From Mycobacteroides chelonae (lineage in GTDB: Bacteria; Actinomycetota; Actinomycetes; Mycobacteriales; Mycobacteriaceae), in NCBI GenBank assembly GCA_014204435.1, contig JACHLF010000009.1, positions 110,959 through 174,958 on the forward strand: DNA of 64,000 bases. The letters are read 5' to 3'. The notes under the pieces are model-generated. The model was not told where the DNA came from. It saw only the letters and a program-made list of their open reading frames with translations, and did not search any database. A program made the position numbers and the translations under genes. This document shows, piece after piece, positions 45,507 through 56,160 of this stretch (the first letter of the stretch is position 1; each line of letters starts with the position of its first letter).

Positions 45507-46944
45507 GGCTGCGCCTGACTTTTCCGGAATCCTCGCGCAGCGGTTCGGTGACGAATTCGATGGTGCGCGGGACCTTGTAACGGACGATCTGGTCGAGTAG
45601 GTAGTCGCGCAACTGATCCTCGGTGACATTGTGTTCGGTGTGCACCACCGCGTGCACACTCTGTCCGAGATCATCGTCGGGCAGGCCGACCACGACACTG
45701 TCGACAACGCCGGGGTATCCGTTCATGACGGATTCCACTTCTGCCGGAAACACATTCGCGCCGCCCGTCACGATCAGGTCAGTGCGGCGATCGCTCATGT
45801 AGAGGTAGCCGTCGTCATCCAGCCAACCGAGATCACCGATCGATTCCCAGGTTCCGACGCGCTTGATCTCGGCGCCGAGGTATTTGTAGGGCTTGGGCAT
45901 GCCCTCCCAGGGGCGCATGAAGATCTCCCCTACTTCGCCGGAAGGCAACGGGTTGCCGTCCTCGTCGAGGATCGCTAGTTCGCCCAGCGCCGGTTTACCG
46001 ACGGACCCGCGGTGGGCCAACCATTCCTGCCCGGTGATGATGGTCCCGCCGATGGCCTCGGTGCCGGCATACAGTTCCCAGACCACATCCGGGCCGAGTA
46101 GATCGATCCACGCCTGCTTTAACCACACCGGACACGGGGCGGCCATATGCCACAACACCCGGATGGTGGACAGATCGAACCGTCCTGGATGCTGGCGGAC
46201 CTCACGCAGGATGCGCGACATCATGGTGGGCACCAGCTGCAACCAGGTGACCTTGTGCTTGTCGATCAGCTCGAGCGCCTCAAGGGCGTCGAATTTCGGC
46301 TGCACGATCAGATGATGCCCCAGGAGCAGGCCGTACGACGAAAACATCAGCGGCGCATTGTGATACAGCGGACCAGCGACGAGTTGGGCGTCGCTGGGCT
46401 GCATGCCCATGATCTCGCCGGCTGCGGGACCGGTGATGGCTGCGGGGCTGGGCGCGAGGATGATCTTGGGCCGACCGGTGCTGCCGCCCGAGGTGGGAGC
46501 CTTCCATGCTGGCGACACCACCTCGGGTAACGGCCCGGCGGCAAGGTCGTCGGCTGTGGGCTCGAAACCTGCAGGGACACAAACCCGATCCGGATGATCG
46601 GCCGGGTCTACCCCGGCCACGAGGGTCGAGTCGGCGAGCTCGACGATTGCGCGACGCTCGGCCATCGGCAGCCGCCACGACACCGGCTGCGGGGTGGCGC
46701 CGAGCTTCCACACCGCGATCTGAGCCACGAAGAACTCCACCGAGTTGGGCAACCCGATGGTGACGAGGTCACCCCGCCGTACGCCGAGACGCTGGTACGC
46801 GTGTGCCAAAGCGGTGGCGCGGCGCTCCAGCTCAGCGCGGGTAACCGACTCGGTTCCGCAGGTGACGGCGGGCGCGTCCGGTTCTGATTCCGCGAGGTTG
46901 GCGAGGATGCGAACGAACGGTTCACCAACGGCGGCGTCAGTCAT
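45463..46944 (-). CDS. AMP-dependent acyl-CoA ligase
   Basis: This 493-residue ligase of the ANL superfamily activates a carboxylic acid as acyl-AMP and then acyl-CoA. The P-loop is PTSGGSTGRPKIILAPSP (the usual TSGTTG reads TSGGSTG). The A5-type motif is VWELYAGTEAIGG, the hinge region YMSDRRTDLIVTGGANVFPAEVE, and the catalytic lysine lies in LREDSGKVRRSLIRE. It most resembles bile-acid or steroid-side-chain CoA ligases. AGGGTGG precedes the ATG at 46944 by 5 nt, and the gene starts 10 nt after the uvrA stop. The substrate cannot be told from sequence. Confidence 0.85.
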   Translation of the reverse strand: MTDAAVGEPFVRILANLAESEPDAPAVTCGTESVTRAELERRATALAHAYQRLGVRRGDLVTIGLPNSVEFFVAQIAVWKLGATPQPVSWRLPMAERRAIVELADSTLVAGVDPADHPDRVCVPAGFEPTADDLAAGPLPEVVSPAWKAPTSGGSTGRPKIILAPSPAAITGPAAGEIMGMQPSDAQLVAGPLYHNAPLMFSSYGLLLGHHLIVQPKFDALEALELIDKHKVTWLQLVPTMMSRILREVRQHPGRFDLSTIRVLWHMAAPCPVWLKQAWIDLLGPDVVWELYAGTEAIGGTIITGQEWLAHRGSVGKPALGELAILDEDGNPLPSGEVGEIFMRPWEGMPKPYKYLGAEIKRVGTWESIGDLGWLDDDGYLYMSDRRTDLIVTGGANVFPAEVESVMNGYPGVVDSVVVGLPDDDLGQSVHAVVHTEHNVTEDQLRDYLLDQIVRYKVPRTIEFVTEPLREDSGKVRRSLIREQAIARRAAAG

Positions 46945-46954
46945 GAATGCCACC

Positions 46955-49909
46955 CTAGACCGGCGTGACAACCTTCCTGGTCCGCGGTTTGGCGGGCGCC
47001 TTTCCCGCGCTCTTGGTCGGTGCCTTCGCCGGGGTCTTGCCGTTCCGCACGGGCTTGGGCAACAGGTCCACCAGGAACTCGCCGGTGTGGCTTCCTGCCG
47101 TCTGCGAGACGGCTTCGGGGGCGCCCTGCGCAACCACAGAGCCACCGCCCGATCCCCCTTCGGGGCCCATGTCGATGATCCAGTCCGATGTCTTGATCAC
47201 GTCGAGGTTGTGCTCGATGACGATGACCGTGTTGCCCTTGTCCACCAGTCCGTTGATGACGGTGAGCAGCTTACGAATGTCCTCGAAATGCAGACCGGTG
47301 GTGGGCTCGTCCAGGATGTACACGGTTTTGCCTGTCGACCGCTTCTGCAGTTCAGCGGCCAGCTTAACGCGCTGCGCCTCACCGCCGGAGAGGGTCGGCG
47401 CGGGCTGTCCCAGCCGTACGTAACCCAGACCGACCTCGACCAGGGTGTTCAGATACCGATGGATCGAGGTGATGGGCTCGAAGAACTCGGCGGCCTCCTC
47501 GATGGGCATGTCGAGTACCTGAGCGATGGTCTTGCCCTTGTAATGGACCTCGAGCGTTTCCCGGTTGTACCGCGCACCGTGGCACACCTCGCAGGGCACG
47601 TACACATCCGGCAGGAAATTCATCTCGATCTTGATGGTGCCGTCGCCCGTGCACGCCTCGCAGCGGCCGCCCTTGACGTTGAAGGAGAACCGGCCCGGCT
47701 GATAGCCGCGCACCTTGGCCTCGGTGGTTGCCGCGAACAGCGTGCGAATCTTGTCGAAGACGCCGGTATAGGTCGCCGGGTTGGAGCGTGGTGTGCGCCC
47801 GATGGGCGACTGGTCCACTCGCACCAGCTTATCGACTTGGTCCAGCCCGGTCACGCGGGTGTGGCGACCGGGCACCTGGCGTGCGCCGTTGAGCTTGTTG
47901 GCCAGCACAGTGGCGAGGATGTCGTTGACCAGCGTCGACTTGCCCGAGCCCGATACTCCGGTGACCGAGGTCAGCACTCCGAGGGGGAACGAGACATCGA
48001 TGTCCTTGAGGTTATGCTCGCGCGCACCCACCACGGTGATCTGCCGTTTAGGGTCGATCTGGCGGCGCATCAACGGCAGCGGAATGCTCTCTGCGCCAGA
48101 GAGATAAGAACCCGTGACGGAGTTCTTGTTTTTCAGGAGTTCGGCGTAGGTGCCGCTGTGCACCACCTGACCGCCGTGCTCGCCCGCGGCCGGGCCGATG
48201 TCGACAACCCAGTCGGCATGCCTGATGGTGTCCTCGTCATGCTCGACGACGATCAATGTGTTGCCGAGATCCCTGAGCCGCGTGAGTGTTTCGATGAGGC
48301 GCCGGTTATCGCGCTGGTGCAGGCCGATCGACGGCTCGTCGAGCACATAGAGGACCCCGACCAGCCCGGAGCCGATCTGAGTCGCCAGCCGGATGCGCTG
48401 CGCCTCACCGCCGGACAATGTGCCGGCCGCGCGCGCCAGCGACAAATACTGTAAGCCGACGTCCAGCAGGAATCCCAGCCGGAATTGGACCTCCTTGAGT
48501 ACCTGACCGGCGATAGCCTGCTCGCGATGACCGAGCGTTAGGGCGTTGAGGAACTGTGCACAGTCCGCGATCGACAGATCGCAGACCTGCGCGATCGATT
48601 TGGTGCCGTACTCCCCCGCGGTGAGAGTGACGGAAAGGATTTCCGGCTTCAGGCGAGTGCCATTGCATTCGGGGCACGGAATGTCCCGCATGAAGCCTTC
48701 GTAGCGTTCCTTGGCCCACTCGGACTCGGTCTGCTCCATGCGGCGCTGCAGGAAGGCCAGGACGCCTTCGAATTCGGCATAGTACGACCGGGTGCGGCCG
48801 TAGCGGTTCTTGTACCTCACGTGAACCTGCTCGGAGGAGCCGTCCAGGATCGCCTTCTTGGCGGCCGCTGGAAGCTTCTTCCACGGGGTGTCCACGTCGA
48901 ATCCGAGGGCGTCGCCCAGTCCGGCCATGAGGCGCACGAAGTAGTCGGCGTTCTGGCCCATCGACCAGGGCGCGATGGCACCCTCAGTAAGGGTCATGTC
49001 CGGATCGGGGACCACAAGATCGGGATCGACTTCCTTCTTGATGCCCAGACCGGTGCACGCGGGGCAGGCCCCATAAGGCGAGTTGAACGAAAAAGAACGC
49101 GGCTCAAGATCATCCACGGCCAGCGGGTGGCCGTGGGGGCACGCGAGTTTCTCGGAGAACCTGCGCTCCCGCTGCGGAGAATCCTCGTCGGCGTCGACGA
49201 ATTCGAGAACCACGATTCCGTCGGCGAGGCGGAGTGCGGTCTCTACCGAGTCGGTGAGGCGTTGCTTGGAGCTTGCCTTGACGGAGAGACGGTCGATGAC
49301 CACCTCGATATCGTGCTTCTCCTGCTTCTTGAGCTTGGGCGGCTCGGTGAGCGAATGAACCACGCCGTCCACCCGAATACGGCTGTAGCCCTGCGAGTTG
49401 AGCTGCTCGAACAGGTCGACGAACTCACCCTTGCGAGTGCGCACCACCGGAGCTAGCACCTGGAATCGCAGGCCTTCCTCCATATCCAGCACCTGGTCGA
49501 CGATCTGCTGGGGTGTTTGCTTGGCGATTTTCTCCCCGCACACCGGGCAATGTGGTGTGCCGGCCCGGGCAAATAGCAGACGCAGGTAGTCGTAGACCTC
49601 GGTGATGGTGCCCACCGTCGACCGGGGGTTGCGGTTGGTCGACTTCTGGTCGATCGACACGGCGGGCGAGAGTCCCTCGATGAAGTCGACGTCAGGTTTG
49701 TCCATCTGGCCTAGGAACTGGCGCGCGTACGCGGACAGTGACTCGACGTAGCGACGTTGGCCTTCGGCGAAGATAGTGTCGAAGGCCAGGCTCGACTTTC
49801 CAGAACCGGACAGGCCCGTAAAGACGATAAGGCTGTCTCGGGGTAGGTCAAGGTCGATACCGCGCAGGTTGTGCTCACGCGCGCCCCGCACGATTAGACG
49901 GTCGGCCAC
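46955..49909 (-). CDS. uvrA: UvrABC excinuclease subunit A
   Basis: This 984-residue DNA-damage sensor ATPase of nucleotide excision repair has two ABC modules: Walker [17 protein letters not shown] and [14 protein letters not shown]; signatures [16 protein letters not shown] and [16 protein letters not shown]. Zinc modules are visible as [15 protein letters not shown] and [16 protein letters not shown] with CEVC. I chose the GTG at 49909 ([15 protein letters not shown]), with GAAGGAG 4 nt upstream. The extra upstream residues are not conserved. The C-terminus is a K/P/T-rich tail. It is divergent to the metallo-hydrolase and followed closely by the ligase gene. Confidence 0.96.
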   Translation of the reverse strand: MADRLIVRGAREHNLRGIDLDLPRDSLIVFTGLSGSGKSSLAFDTIFAEGQRRYVESLSAYARQFLGQMDKPDVDFIEGLSPAVSIDQKSTNRNPRSTVGTITEVYDYLRLLFARAGTPHCPVCGEKIAKQTPQQIVDQVLDMEEGLRFQVLAPVVRTRKGEFVDLFEQLNSQGYSRIRVDGVVHSLTEPPKLKKQEKHDIEVVIDRLSVKASSKQRLTDSVETALRLADGIVVLEFVDADEDSPQRERRFSEKLACPHGHPLAVDDLEPRSFSFNSPYGACPACTGLGIKKEVDPDLVVPDPDMTLTEGAIAPWSMGQNADYFVRLMAGLGDALGFDVDTPWKKLPAAAKKAILDGSSEQVHVRYKNRYGRTRSYYAEFEGVLAFLQRRMEQTESEWAKERYEGFMRDIPCPECNGTRLKPEILSVTLTAGEYGTKSIAQVCDLSIADCAQFLNALTLGHREQAIAGQVLKEVQFRLGFLLDVGLQYLSLARAAGTLSGGEAQRIRLATQIGSGLVGVLYVLDEPSIGLHQRDNRRLIETLTRLRDLGNTLIVVEHDEDTIRHADWVVDIGPAAGEHGGQVVHSGTYAELLKNKNSVTGSYLSGAESIPLPLMRRQIDPKRQITVVGAREHNLKDIDVSFPLGVLTSVTGVSGSGKSTLVNDILATVLANKLNGARQVPGRHTRVTGLDQVDKLVRVDQSPIGRTPRSNPATYTGVFDKIRTLFAATTEAKVRGYQPGRFSFNVKGGRCEACTGDGTIKIEMNFLPDVYVPCEVCHGARYNRETLEVHYKGKTIAQVLDMPIEEAAEFFEPITSIHRYLNTLVEVGLGYVRLGQPAPTLSGGEAQRVKLAAELQKRSTGKTVYILDEPTTGLHFEDIRKLLTVINGLVDKGNTVIVIEHNLDVIKTSDWIIDMGPEGGSGGGSVVAQGAPEAVSQTAGSHTGEFLVDLLPKPVRNGKTPAKAPTKSAGKAPAKPRTRKVVTPV

Positions 49910-50047
49910 CTGTCTCCTTCCACACTGCCCATGCAGGTGTTTTCGCATAGCTCAGCGGCTGTAGTCCCATGCAGAATCCAGCACGACTGAGTCGTCGACT
50001 CCATGCTAGGACGAGGCACCGACAATCTTCGCGGCACTGGGGGCCAC

Positions 50048-50053
50048 TACGGT
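50048..50053 (+). promoter_or_regulatory. -10 hexamer TACGGT, leaderless arrangement
   Basis: TACGGT is followed by TGCAGC and the ATG at 50060, exactly 6 nt. Confidence 0.5.
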
Positions 50054-50059
50054 TGCAGC

Positions 50060-50737
50060 ATGACCTCCATCACCGTCGACGACGACTACTCCGGCCATAT
50101 CGAGCCCGGCACCGGCGTGGCACGTCGCACCGTGGACGGCGCGGCCATCATCAAGGCATCCGTGGGCCCGATGGACAACAACGCGTACATCGTGACATGC
50201 ACAAACACCGGCAAGTCGCTGCTGATCGACGCGGCCAACGATGCCGCGCGATTGGCCACCCTGCTGGACGAGAACGCCCCGAACATCGAGCTGATCGTGA
50301 CCACGCATCAGCATTTCGACCACTGGCAGGCACTGAAAGCAATCGTCGGAAAGACACAATCCGCCAGCGCCGCACATGATTTGGATGCCGGGCCTCTGCC
50401 GGTCCCGCCAACCACGCTGCTGGCCGGAGGCGACAGCTTCGATATCGGTGATCTGCACTTCGACGTGATCCACCTGCGCGGACACACGCCGGGCTCGCTG
50501 GCGCTGGCATTCACCGCAGGCGATGTGACCCACCTCTTCACCGGAGACTCGCTGTTTCCCGGTGGTGTGGGGAGGACTTCCGGTCCCGAGGACTTCAATC
50601 AGCTGTTGGACGACGTCAGCGACCGGCTGTTCGGCGCGTATCCCGATTCCACGATTGTGTACCCGGGGCACGGAGACGACACCACGCTGGGCGCCGAGCG
50701 CCGATCGCTCGGCGAATGGCGCGAACGAGGCTGGTGA
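50060..50737 (+). CDS. metallo-beta-lactamase-fold hydrolase (Rv1637c-like)
   Basis: This 225-residue protein belongs to the glyoxalase-II-like branch. The metal motif HxHxDH appears as THQHFDHW. Further ligands are in LRGHTPGSLALAF and FTGDSLFPGGVG, and the last histidine in YPGHGDD. The substrate is unknown, and members hydrolyse thioesters or related bonds. I chose the ATG at 50060 (MTSITVDDDYSGH) because of the -10 hexamer. The frame opens at 50003. It is divergent to uvrA and convergent with the universal stress gene. Confidence 0.88.
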   Translation: MTSITVDDDYSGHIEPGTGVARRTVDGAAIIKASVGPMDNNAYIVTCTNTGKSLLIDAANDAARLATLLDENAPNIELIVTTHQHFDHWQALKAIVGKTQSASAAHDLDAGPLPVPPTTLLAGGDSFDIGDLHFDVIHLRGHTPGSLALAFTAGDVTHLFTGDSLFPGGVGRTSGPEDFNQLLDDVSDRLFGAYPDSTIVYPGHGDDTTLGAERRSLGEWRERGW

Positions 50738-50763
50738 GAGCGGTCCCGTTCCGCTAGCCGTGT

Positions 50764-51204
50764 CTAGGTGGTGTGAACGATCAGCACGTCGCACTTGGAG
50801 CGACGCGCCACATCCGAGGGGACCGATCCCAGCAGGCGCCCGGTGATGGTGTTGAGACCGACATTGCCGACGACCAGCAGGTCGGCCTTGGAATCCACCA
50901 CCAGGTCCAGCAGCGCGTCCACCGGCGCTCCTTCGATCGAGCGCTCTTCGACGCTCGTGGCACCCGCCGCGGCAGCGCGCTCACGGGCGGTGCGCAGAAT
51001 GTCGTAGACCGGTGCCTTGCCGGTGACCTTGTACGCGTCCTCTTTGAGTACATCGGCCGAGTGGGGGTTGTTCTCCGAGAAGTACGCGGTCGCGACGATC
51101 AGCTTGGCACCGGCGGCGCCCGCGATGGCTCCAGCGCGGTCGACCGCCCGGTACGACGAATCCGATCCGTCAGTACCGACAACGACAGTGCTGTATGCAC
51201 TCAT
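50764..51204 (-). CDS. universal stress protein (Rv1636-like, cAMP-binding type)
   Basis: This 146-residue protein has the length of Rv1636, which binds cAMP and ATP. The nucleotide-binding motif appears as VVGNVGLNTITGRLLGSVPS, following the G-x2-G-x9-G-S pattern. The start TVVVGTDGSDSS is typical. TGGAGG lies about 7 nt before the ATG. The gene is monocistronic, with a wrecked region behind its promoter (51366-51961). It is cytoplasmic by family. Confidence 0.93.
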   Translation of the reverse strand: MSAYSTVVVGTDGSDSSYRAVDRAGAIAGAAGAKLIVATAYFSENNPHSADVLKEDAYKVTGKAPVYDILRTARERAAAAGATSVEERSIEGAPVDALLDLVVDSKADLLVVGNVGLNTITGRLLGSVPSDVARRSKCDVLIVHTT

Positions 51205-51365
51205 GAAAAGTCCTCCAGTTCCGTTTGACCAGGCCAGATGAGATTAGCCGGGAAGGGCCCCAGTCATGCGTCATTTGGCCGATTGTGTCGGGCTATGGGC
51301 GTGATTTTCCCTTGTCGGGTGTACGCCCAGGTATGGCGTGCGCCTCAATCTGGATATGAGGACGA

Positions 51366-51740
51366 TCACGCACCGTTGGCATAGAGCTTGACGACTTGAT
51401 AGAGGAACGCCCGCCCGGCGTAGAGGGATTTGACCTGGATTCGCTCGTCCAGACCGTGCGCGTGGGTCCCTGCCGGCTGGGCGAATATGCCGCTGAGGCC
51501 GCACACGGGAGTCTTGCCGAAGTAGATGGCATCGGTGACTCCGGTGGACATCGTGGGTACCAGCGGCACACCCGGCCACATCGATCCGGCGACGGCCTTG
51601 ATCGGGTCGACGAGTCGCGGTGACAAGGGCGGGACACTCGTCACGTTGGTGCGGAACGCTTTGGCGGGGCTTACCAAGACTTTCGGGTCGTCGACGGCTT
51701 TGATGATCGCCTCCTGCACGGCCCCGGTGGAGCCGTCTGA
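51366..51740 (-). pseudogene. C-terminal remnant of an M20-family peptidase
   Basis: About 124 codons remain of an M20/M25/M40 metallopeptidase: KAVDDPKVLVSPAK, PTMSTGVTDAIYFGKTPVCG and HGLDERIQVKSLYAGRAFLY. The first two thirds, with most metal ligands, are absent. The broken 5' end meets the broken 5' end of a soxR remnant on the other strand at about 51737-51740. It cannot be a working enzyme. Confidence 0.78.
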
Positions 51741-51961
51741 TCCCCGACGATCGGGCGCCCAGTGCCCTTGACTGGCAAAGGATCTCCTGGCAATGGCATT
51801 CGGAAGCGCGCAAGAACGGCATCGCCGACATGCAGGGGAAGTTGACCGGATGCATCGGCTGTGGATGTCTGTCCATGACGAAGTGCATGTTGCTCAACCC
51901 CGGCGACGTCCTCGCGGACGATGGCGCCACCGAGGCGCGCCTGCTTGCCGATCCCGGCTGA
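51737..51961 (+). pseudogene. soxR: C-terminal remnant of SoxR
   Basis: The plus frame reads APSALDWQRISWQWHSEARK, then KNGIADMQGKLTGCIGCGC and SMTKCMLLNPGDVLADDG. The C-x2-C-x-C-x5-C cluster (CIGCGCLSMTKC) is the [2Fe-2S] site that is specific to SoxR, a MerR-family redox sensor. The DNA-binding N-terminus is missing. The original stop TGA at 51959-51961 is intact and directly abuts the uvrB stop. Confidence 0.85.
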
Positions 51962-54121
51962 TTACTTCAATCCGGCAGCATCCATGCCGCGCAATTCCTT
52001 TTTGAGATCGGCGATCTCGTCACGGAACCGGGCGGCGAGCTCAAACTGAAGATCACGTGCTGCGGCCATCATCTGCTCGGTCATGTCCTTGATCAGATCA
52101 GCCAGCTCGGCTCGCGGCATGCTCTTGGTGTCGCGACCCTCGTAGACCCCGGCACTGACCGCGCGGCCGGGCTCGCCCTGAGCGCGCCGGCCGCGGCTGG
52201 AGTTGCGGCCGGATCCACCCACTGCAACCTCCTCGGTGTCCTCGGCCTCCCGATACACCTGGTCCAGGATGTCGGCGATCTTCTTGCGCAACGGCTGCGG
52301 GTCGATCCCGTTCGCCTCGTTGTACGCGATCTGCTTGGCACGTCGCCGATCGGTCTCGTCGATGGCCTCTTTCATCGAATCCGTCATGGCGTCGGCATAC
52401 ATATGCACCTCACCGGACACATTGCGTGCCGCGCGACCGATGGTCTGGATCAGGCTCCTGCTGGAGCGCAGGAAGCCTTCCTTATCGGCGTCCAGAATGG
52501 CCACCAGTGACACCTCAGGTAGATCCAGGCCTTCGCGCAGCAGGTTGATGCCCACCAGGACGTCGTACTCGCCGAGCCGCAGCTGCCGCAACAGCTCCAC
52601 CCTTCGCAGGGTGTCGACTTCCGAATGGAGATAACGCACCCGAATACCCATCTCGAGCAGGTAATCGGTGAGATCCTCGGCCATCTTCTTGGTCAACGTC
52701 GTCACCAGCACTCGCTCGTCGGCGTCGGTGCGCTGCCGGATCGAGGCGATGAGATCGTCGATCTGCCCCTTGGTGGGTTTGACGACGACTTTTGGGTCGA
52801 CCAGACCGGTGGGCCGGATGACCTGCTCCACGAACTCGCCGCCCGCCGCACTGCGTTCATAGTTGCCCGGAGTCGCGGACAGGTACACCGTCTGGCCGAT
52901 GCGTGACGTGAACTCCTCCCACGTGAGCGGCCGGTTGTCGACGGCGGACGGTAGCCGGAACCCGAAGTCCACCAGATTGCGCTTACGCGACATGTCGCCC
53001 TCGTACATGGCACCGATCTGCGGAACCGTCACATGGGATTCGTCGATCACCAGCAGAAAGTCGTCCGGGAAGTAGTCCAACAGGGTGGCGGGTGGCGTGC
53101 CGGCGCCGCGACCGTCGATATGCCGCGAATAGTTCTCGATGCCTGAGCAGAAGCCCACATTGCGCATCATCTCGATGTCGTAGTTGGTCCGCATCCTCAG
53201 CCGTTGCGCCTCCAGGAGCTTGCCCTGGCCCTCCAATTCAGATAGGCGTTCCTCGAGCTCCTGCTCGACACCTTCGAGTGCCTTCGCCATCCGATCTGGC
53301 CCGGCCACATAGTGCGTGGCCGGGAAGATTCGCAACGAATTAGTCTGCCGCACAACATCCCCTGTCAGCGGATGCAGATAATAGAGCGCCTCGACCTCGT
53401 CACCGAAGAACTCGATGCGCACGGCAAGCTCTTCATAGGACGGAATGATCTCCACGGTATCGCCACGCACCCGGAAAGTGCCTCGTGTGAACGCCGTGTC
53501 ATTGCGGTTGTATTGCATGTCAACCAGCAGCCGCAGGAGCGCATCGCGCGGTACTTCCAAACCCACGTCCAACTGCACCGAACGATCCAGGTAGGACTGC
53601 GGGGTGCCCAGACCGTAGATGCACGAGACCGACGCCACCACGACGACATCCCGGCGCGACAGCAGATTGGACGTCGCGGAGTGCCGTAGGCGCTCCACGT
53701 CGTCATTGATGGAGCTGTCCTTCTCGATATAGGTGTCGGTCTGCGCGATATATGCTTCCGGCTGGTAATAGTCGTAGTACGATACGAAGTACTCGACTGC
53801 ATTGTGCGGCAACATTTCCCGAAGCTCATTGGCCAATTGTGCGGCCAGGGTCTTGTTGGGGGCCATGACGAGTGTGGGCCGCTGCAGCCGCTCGATGAGC
53901 CAGGCGGTGGTGGCCGACTTGCCGGTACCGGTGGCACCCAGCAGCACCACGTCCTTCTCCCCCTCCCTAACCCTGCGTTCGAGTTCAGCGATGGCCCCCG
54001 GCTGGTCGCCCGCGGGCTCGTACTGACTGACGACCTCGAATCGCCCATCGGCACGCAAGACGTCCGTGACCGGGCGGTACTCGGAATGCGCAACGATGGG
54101 GTGTTCTGTTGCGAAAGCCAT
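51962..54121 (-). CDS. uvrB: UvrABC excinuclease subunit B
   Basis: This 719-residue helicase-like damage-verification subunit has Walker [19 protein letters not shown], the beta-hairpin region [21 protein letters not shown]-box-like [13 protein letters not shown], helicase motif VI in [13 protein letters not shown], and the C-terminal UVR domain ([21 protein letters not shown]). The ATG at 54121 ([10 protein letters not shown]) is chosen over 54154 because TACGCT lies exactly 6 nt upstream, indicating a leaderless mRNA. It is divergent to the DUF402-type gene. Confidence 0.96.
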   Translation of the reverse strand: MAFATEHPIVAHSEYRPVTDVLRADGRFEVVSQYEPAGDQPGAIAELERRVREGEKDVVLLGATGTGKSATTAWLIERLQRPTLVMAPNKTLAAQLANELREMLPHNAVEYFVSYYDYYQPEAYIAQTDTYIEKDSSINDDVERLRHSATSNLLSRRDVVVVASVSCIYGLGTPQSYLDRSVQLDVGLEVPRDALLRLLVDMQYNRNDTAFTRGTFRVRGDTVEIIPSYEELAVRIEFFGDEVEALYYLHPLTGDVVRQTNSLRIFPATHYVAGPDRMAKALEGVEQELEERLSELEGQGKLLEAQRLRMRTNYDIEMMRNVGFCSGIENYSRHIDGRGAGTPPATLLDYFPDDFLLVIDESHVTVPQIGAMYEGDMSRKRNLVDFGFRLPSAVDNRPLTWEEFTSRIGQTVYLSATPGNYERSAAGGEFVEQVIRPTGLVDPKVVVKPTKGQIDDLIASIRQRTDADERVLVTTLTKKMAEDLTDYLLEMGIRVRYLHSEVDTLRRVELLRQLRLGEYDVLVGINLLREGLDLPEVSLVAILDADKEGFLRSSRSLIQTIGRAARNVSGEVHMYADAMTDSMKEAIDETDRRRAKQIAYNEANGIDPQPLRKKIADILDQVYREAEDTEEVAVGGSGRNSSRGRRAQGEPGRAVSAGVYEGRDTKSMPRAELADLIKDMTEQMMAAARDLQFELAARFRDEIADLKKELRGMDAAGLK

Positions 54122-54127
54122 GAGCCC

Positions 54128-54133
54128 AGCGTA
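54128..54133 (-). promoter_or_regulatory. -10 hexamer TACGCT, leaderless arrangement for uvrB
   Basis: On the minus strand TACGCT is followed by GGGCTC and the ATG at 54121, exactly 6 nt. Confidence 0.5.
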
Positions 54134-54186
54134 GGCCGATGGTCCGACAATCACTCAAGACGACAGGAAGGCGGTGGGAAACCAGC

Positions 54187-54711
54187 GTGCACGCACCCAA
54201 ACGCGAGATCTTCGACCTCGATGCACTCACCAACACCGACCCGAAGGGCATCGTGCGGTCGGTGGACCGGTACCGGTTGGAGCCGTGGGGGCTGTACATG
54301 GCGCGCCCGACTCCTGGCCGCGCACAGTTTCACTACCTGGAATCCTGGCTGCTTCCGACGTTGGGCTTGCGTGCCAATGTCTTCCACTTCAGTCCGGGCT
54401 ATGAGCGCGATCAGGACTATTACCTGGACGTTGGCGAGTTCGTCGCCGACGTCTCCCGGTGGGAGGCCACCGACCACTATCTTGACCTCGTGGTGCGTTG
54501 CGGCCGCGAAACCGAGCTGACAGATGTCGACGAATTGCTCGAAGCGCACAAATTGGGTCTCTTATCCACGGCCTCAACTGAACTCGCCATACGCCGGGCG
54601 GTCACCGCTGTTGATGGATTGGCCGGGCATGGACATGATCTAAACGCCTGGCTCGCCGCGGCCGGAATGGCGCTGACCTGGTGCGATCAGAACGGAGCCG
54701 CTCATGCCTGA
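54187..54711 (+). CDS. DUF402-type protein
   Basis: This 174-residue protein has the DUF402/FomD-like pattern: KGIVRSVDRYRLEPWGLYMA, FHYLESWLLPTLGL, YYLDVGEFVADVSRWEATDH and LVVRCGRETELTDVDELLEA. Such domains occur in nucleotide-phosphate hydrolases and in proteins of unknown role. I chose the GTG at 54187 (VHAPKREIFDLDAL), preceded by a purine-rich GGTGGGAAA. An ATG at 54139 is possible. A gene of this type is next to uvrB in M. tuberculosis (Rv1632c). The end overlaps the oxidoreductase start by 8 nt. Confidence 0.8.
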   Translation: MHAPKREIFDLDALTNTDPKGIVRSVDRYRLEPWGLYMARPTPGRAQFHYLESWLLPTLGLRANVFHFSPGYERDQDYYLDVGEFVADVSRWEATDHYLDLVVRCGRETELTDVDELLEAHKLGLLSTASTELAIRRAVTAVDGLAGHGHDLNAWLAAAGMALTWCDQNGAAHA

Positions 54712-55702
54712 GACCATTCGCTGGGGAATCATCGGTCCCGGCCGCATCGCCGGCAATGTGGCCCGGGACTTCCCGCTCACGCCGGGAGCCGAGTTGGTGG
54801 CCGTCGCCTCCCGTTCTCTGGAGCGTGCCTGGGACTTTGCTCAGGTACACGGAATTCCGCAAGTCTTCGGCGCGTATCGGGAGTTGCTGGCCGCTCCCGA
54901 TGTGGATGCGGTGTACATCGCCACACCGCATCCCCAGCACCGACAGGTCGCCCTCGCGGCTCTCACCGCCGGAAAGGCGATCCTGGTCGAGAAGACCTTC
55001 ACCGCGACCGTCTCGGGGGCCCAGGAGATCATCGACATCGCAAGGGCCAGGGGCGTTTTTGCCATGGAGGCAATGTGGACGCGATTTCAGCCGGCGATCG
55101 TCGCCGCGAAAAAGCTTGTCGACGACGGGGTCATCGGTGAGGTGCGCCAGGTTCAGGCGGATCTCGGGGTGGACCGCCCGTTCGATCCCGAAGATCGGTT
55201 GTTCAACCCGGCGCTCGGCGGCGGAGCATTGCTTGACCTCGGTGTTTATGTGGTCTCGCTGGCCCAATACTTCTTGGGGGATCCCGCGGCGGTGGTGGCT
55301 CACGGCTCGTTGTTCCCCACGGGAGTGGACGCCGAAGCCGGCCTGCTGTTGCGGTACGACGACGGACGCAGCGCAACCCTGCTGTGCTCACTTGTGCATC
55401 CCACACCCGGTCAGGCGCGCATCTTCGGCACCGAGGGTTGGATCGACATCCTCCCCCGATTCCATCATCCGCGCGAGATCGTGGTGCACCGCAAGGGATC
55501 TGATCCGGAACCGATAGCACGTCCACCCGTCGGCGGCGGGTACAGTCACGAACTGGCGGAGGTCACCCGGTGCCTGCTGGAGGGCCGAGCGCAGAGCGCG
55601 GTGATGCCACTGGCCGACACGTTGGCGGTGCAACGGGTGCTCAACACGGCCTGCGAACAACTCGGGGTTGATCACACGGAAGACCCCGCTGACCTGGACT
55701 GA
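54704..55702 (+). CDS. Gfo/Idh/MocA-family oxidoreductase
   Basis: This 332-residue NAD(P)-dependent oxidoreductase has the Rossmann motif WGIIGPGRIAGNVARDF and the cofactor/catalytic-lysine motif as VEKTFT (usually EKP). A C-terminal alpha/beta domain carries GGGALLDLGVYVVSLAQYF, as in dimeric dihydrodiol or sugar dehydrogenases. The substrate is unknown. GAACGGAG lies 6 nt before the ATG, and it overlaps the preceding gene by 8 nt, so translation is probably coupled. Confidence 0.88.
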   Translation: MPETIRWGIIGPGRIAGNVARDFPLTPGAELVAVASRSLERAWDFAQVHGIPQVFGAYRELLAAPDVDAVYIATPHPQHRQVALAALTAGKAILVEKTFTATVSGAQEIIDIARARGVFAMEAMWTRFQPAIVAAKKLVDDGVIGEVRQVQADLGVDRPFDPEDRLFNPALGGGALLDLGVYVVSLAQYFLGDPAAVVAHGSLFPTGVDAEAGLLLRYDDGRSATLLCSLVHPTPGQARIFGTEGWIDILPRFHHPREIVVHRKGSDPEPIARPPVGGGYSHELAEVTRCLLEGRAQSAVMPLADTLAVQRVLNTACEQLGVDHTEDPADLD

Positions 55703-55731
55703 TCGCGTTGCCGCCGTCTCCTGGTCCCCGG

Positions 55732-55737
55732 TAGGAT
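55732..55737 (+). promoter_or_regulatory. -10 hexamer TAGGAT, leaderless arrangement
   Basis: TAGGAT is followed by GCCGAT and the ATG at 55744, exactly 6 nt. Confidence 0.5.
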
Positions 55738-55743
55738 GCCGAT

Positions 55744-56154
55744 ATGCGCGCCTTCCTCCGAGGACTGGGCGCTGGCGGGACAACGGCGGTAACCCTCGTT
55801 CTCCTGGCAGCACCAGCCTCCGCAGCCGAGCTGCACAACATCAGCTACATCGCCCGTGTCGATGGGCTCGGCCGTGGTATCTCCGTGACGTTCAAGACCG
55901 ATCCGGTGGACCGGCGGACCGAACAACCCCGTTTGGGGCCCGGCGAGACCTGGGAGGTCAACCTGGTAATGGATGACCCGCAGCAGGCTGGGATGACGGT
56001 GCGGGTGCTGCCTCCCTACGGTGTCGGATTGCACTGTGAAGTGCGAGTCGACGATGTGGTTGTCGACTCGCAGGACCTGGCGGTGCCGCCTGCGTTGGGC
56101 ATCTTCAACGGACCCATCAACGACAGCGTCACCTGTGGTCAGTTCAACGCGTAA
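55744..56154 (+). CDS. exported protein with an MmpS-like domain pattern
   Basis: This 136-residue protein has a signal peptide ([20 protein letters not shown], cut after ASA near residue 28), so it is released, unlike anchored MmpS. The mature part reads [36 protein letters not shown], then [17 protein letters not shown] and SVTCGQF. The order of strands and the two cysteines parallels the MmpS C-terminal domain (CRI-x2-DGEV with a later C). It is therefore perhaps a soluble MmpS relative, placed beside MmpS/MmpL genes. This is inference. A leaderless promoter precedes it. Confidence 0.7.
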   Translation: MRAFLRGLGAGGTTAVTLVLLAAPASAAELHNISYIARVDGLGRGISVTFKTDPVDRRTEQPRLGPGETWEVNLVMDDPQQAGMTVRVLPPYGVGLHCEVRVDDVVVDSQDLAVPPALGIFNGPINDSVTCGQFNA

Positions 56155-56160
56155 GCACGA

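Noticed and set aside
46745..48454. A 569-codon open frame on the plus strand opposite uvrA
   Set aside because: It is antisense to conserved uvrA codons and spans the uvrA/ligase boundary. It has no start signal.
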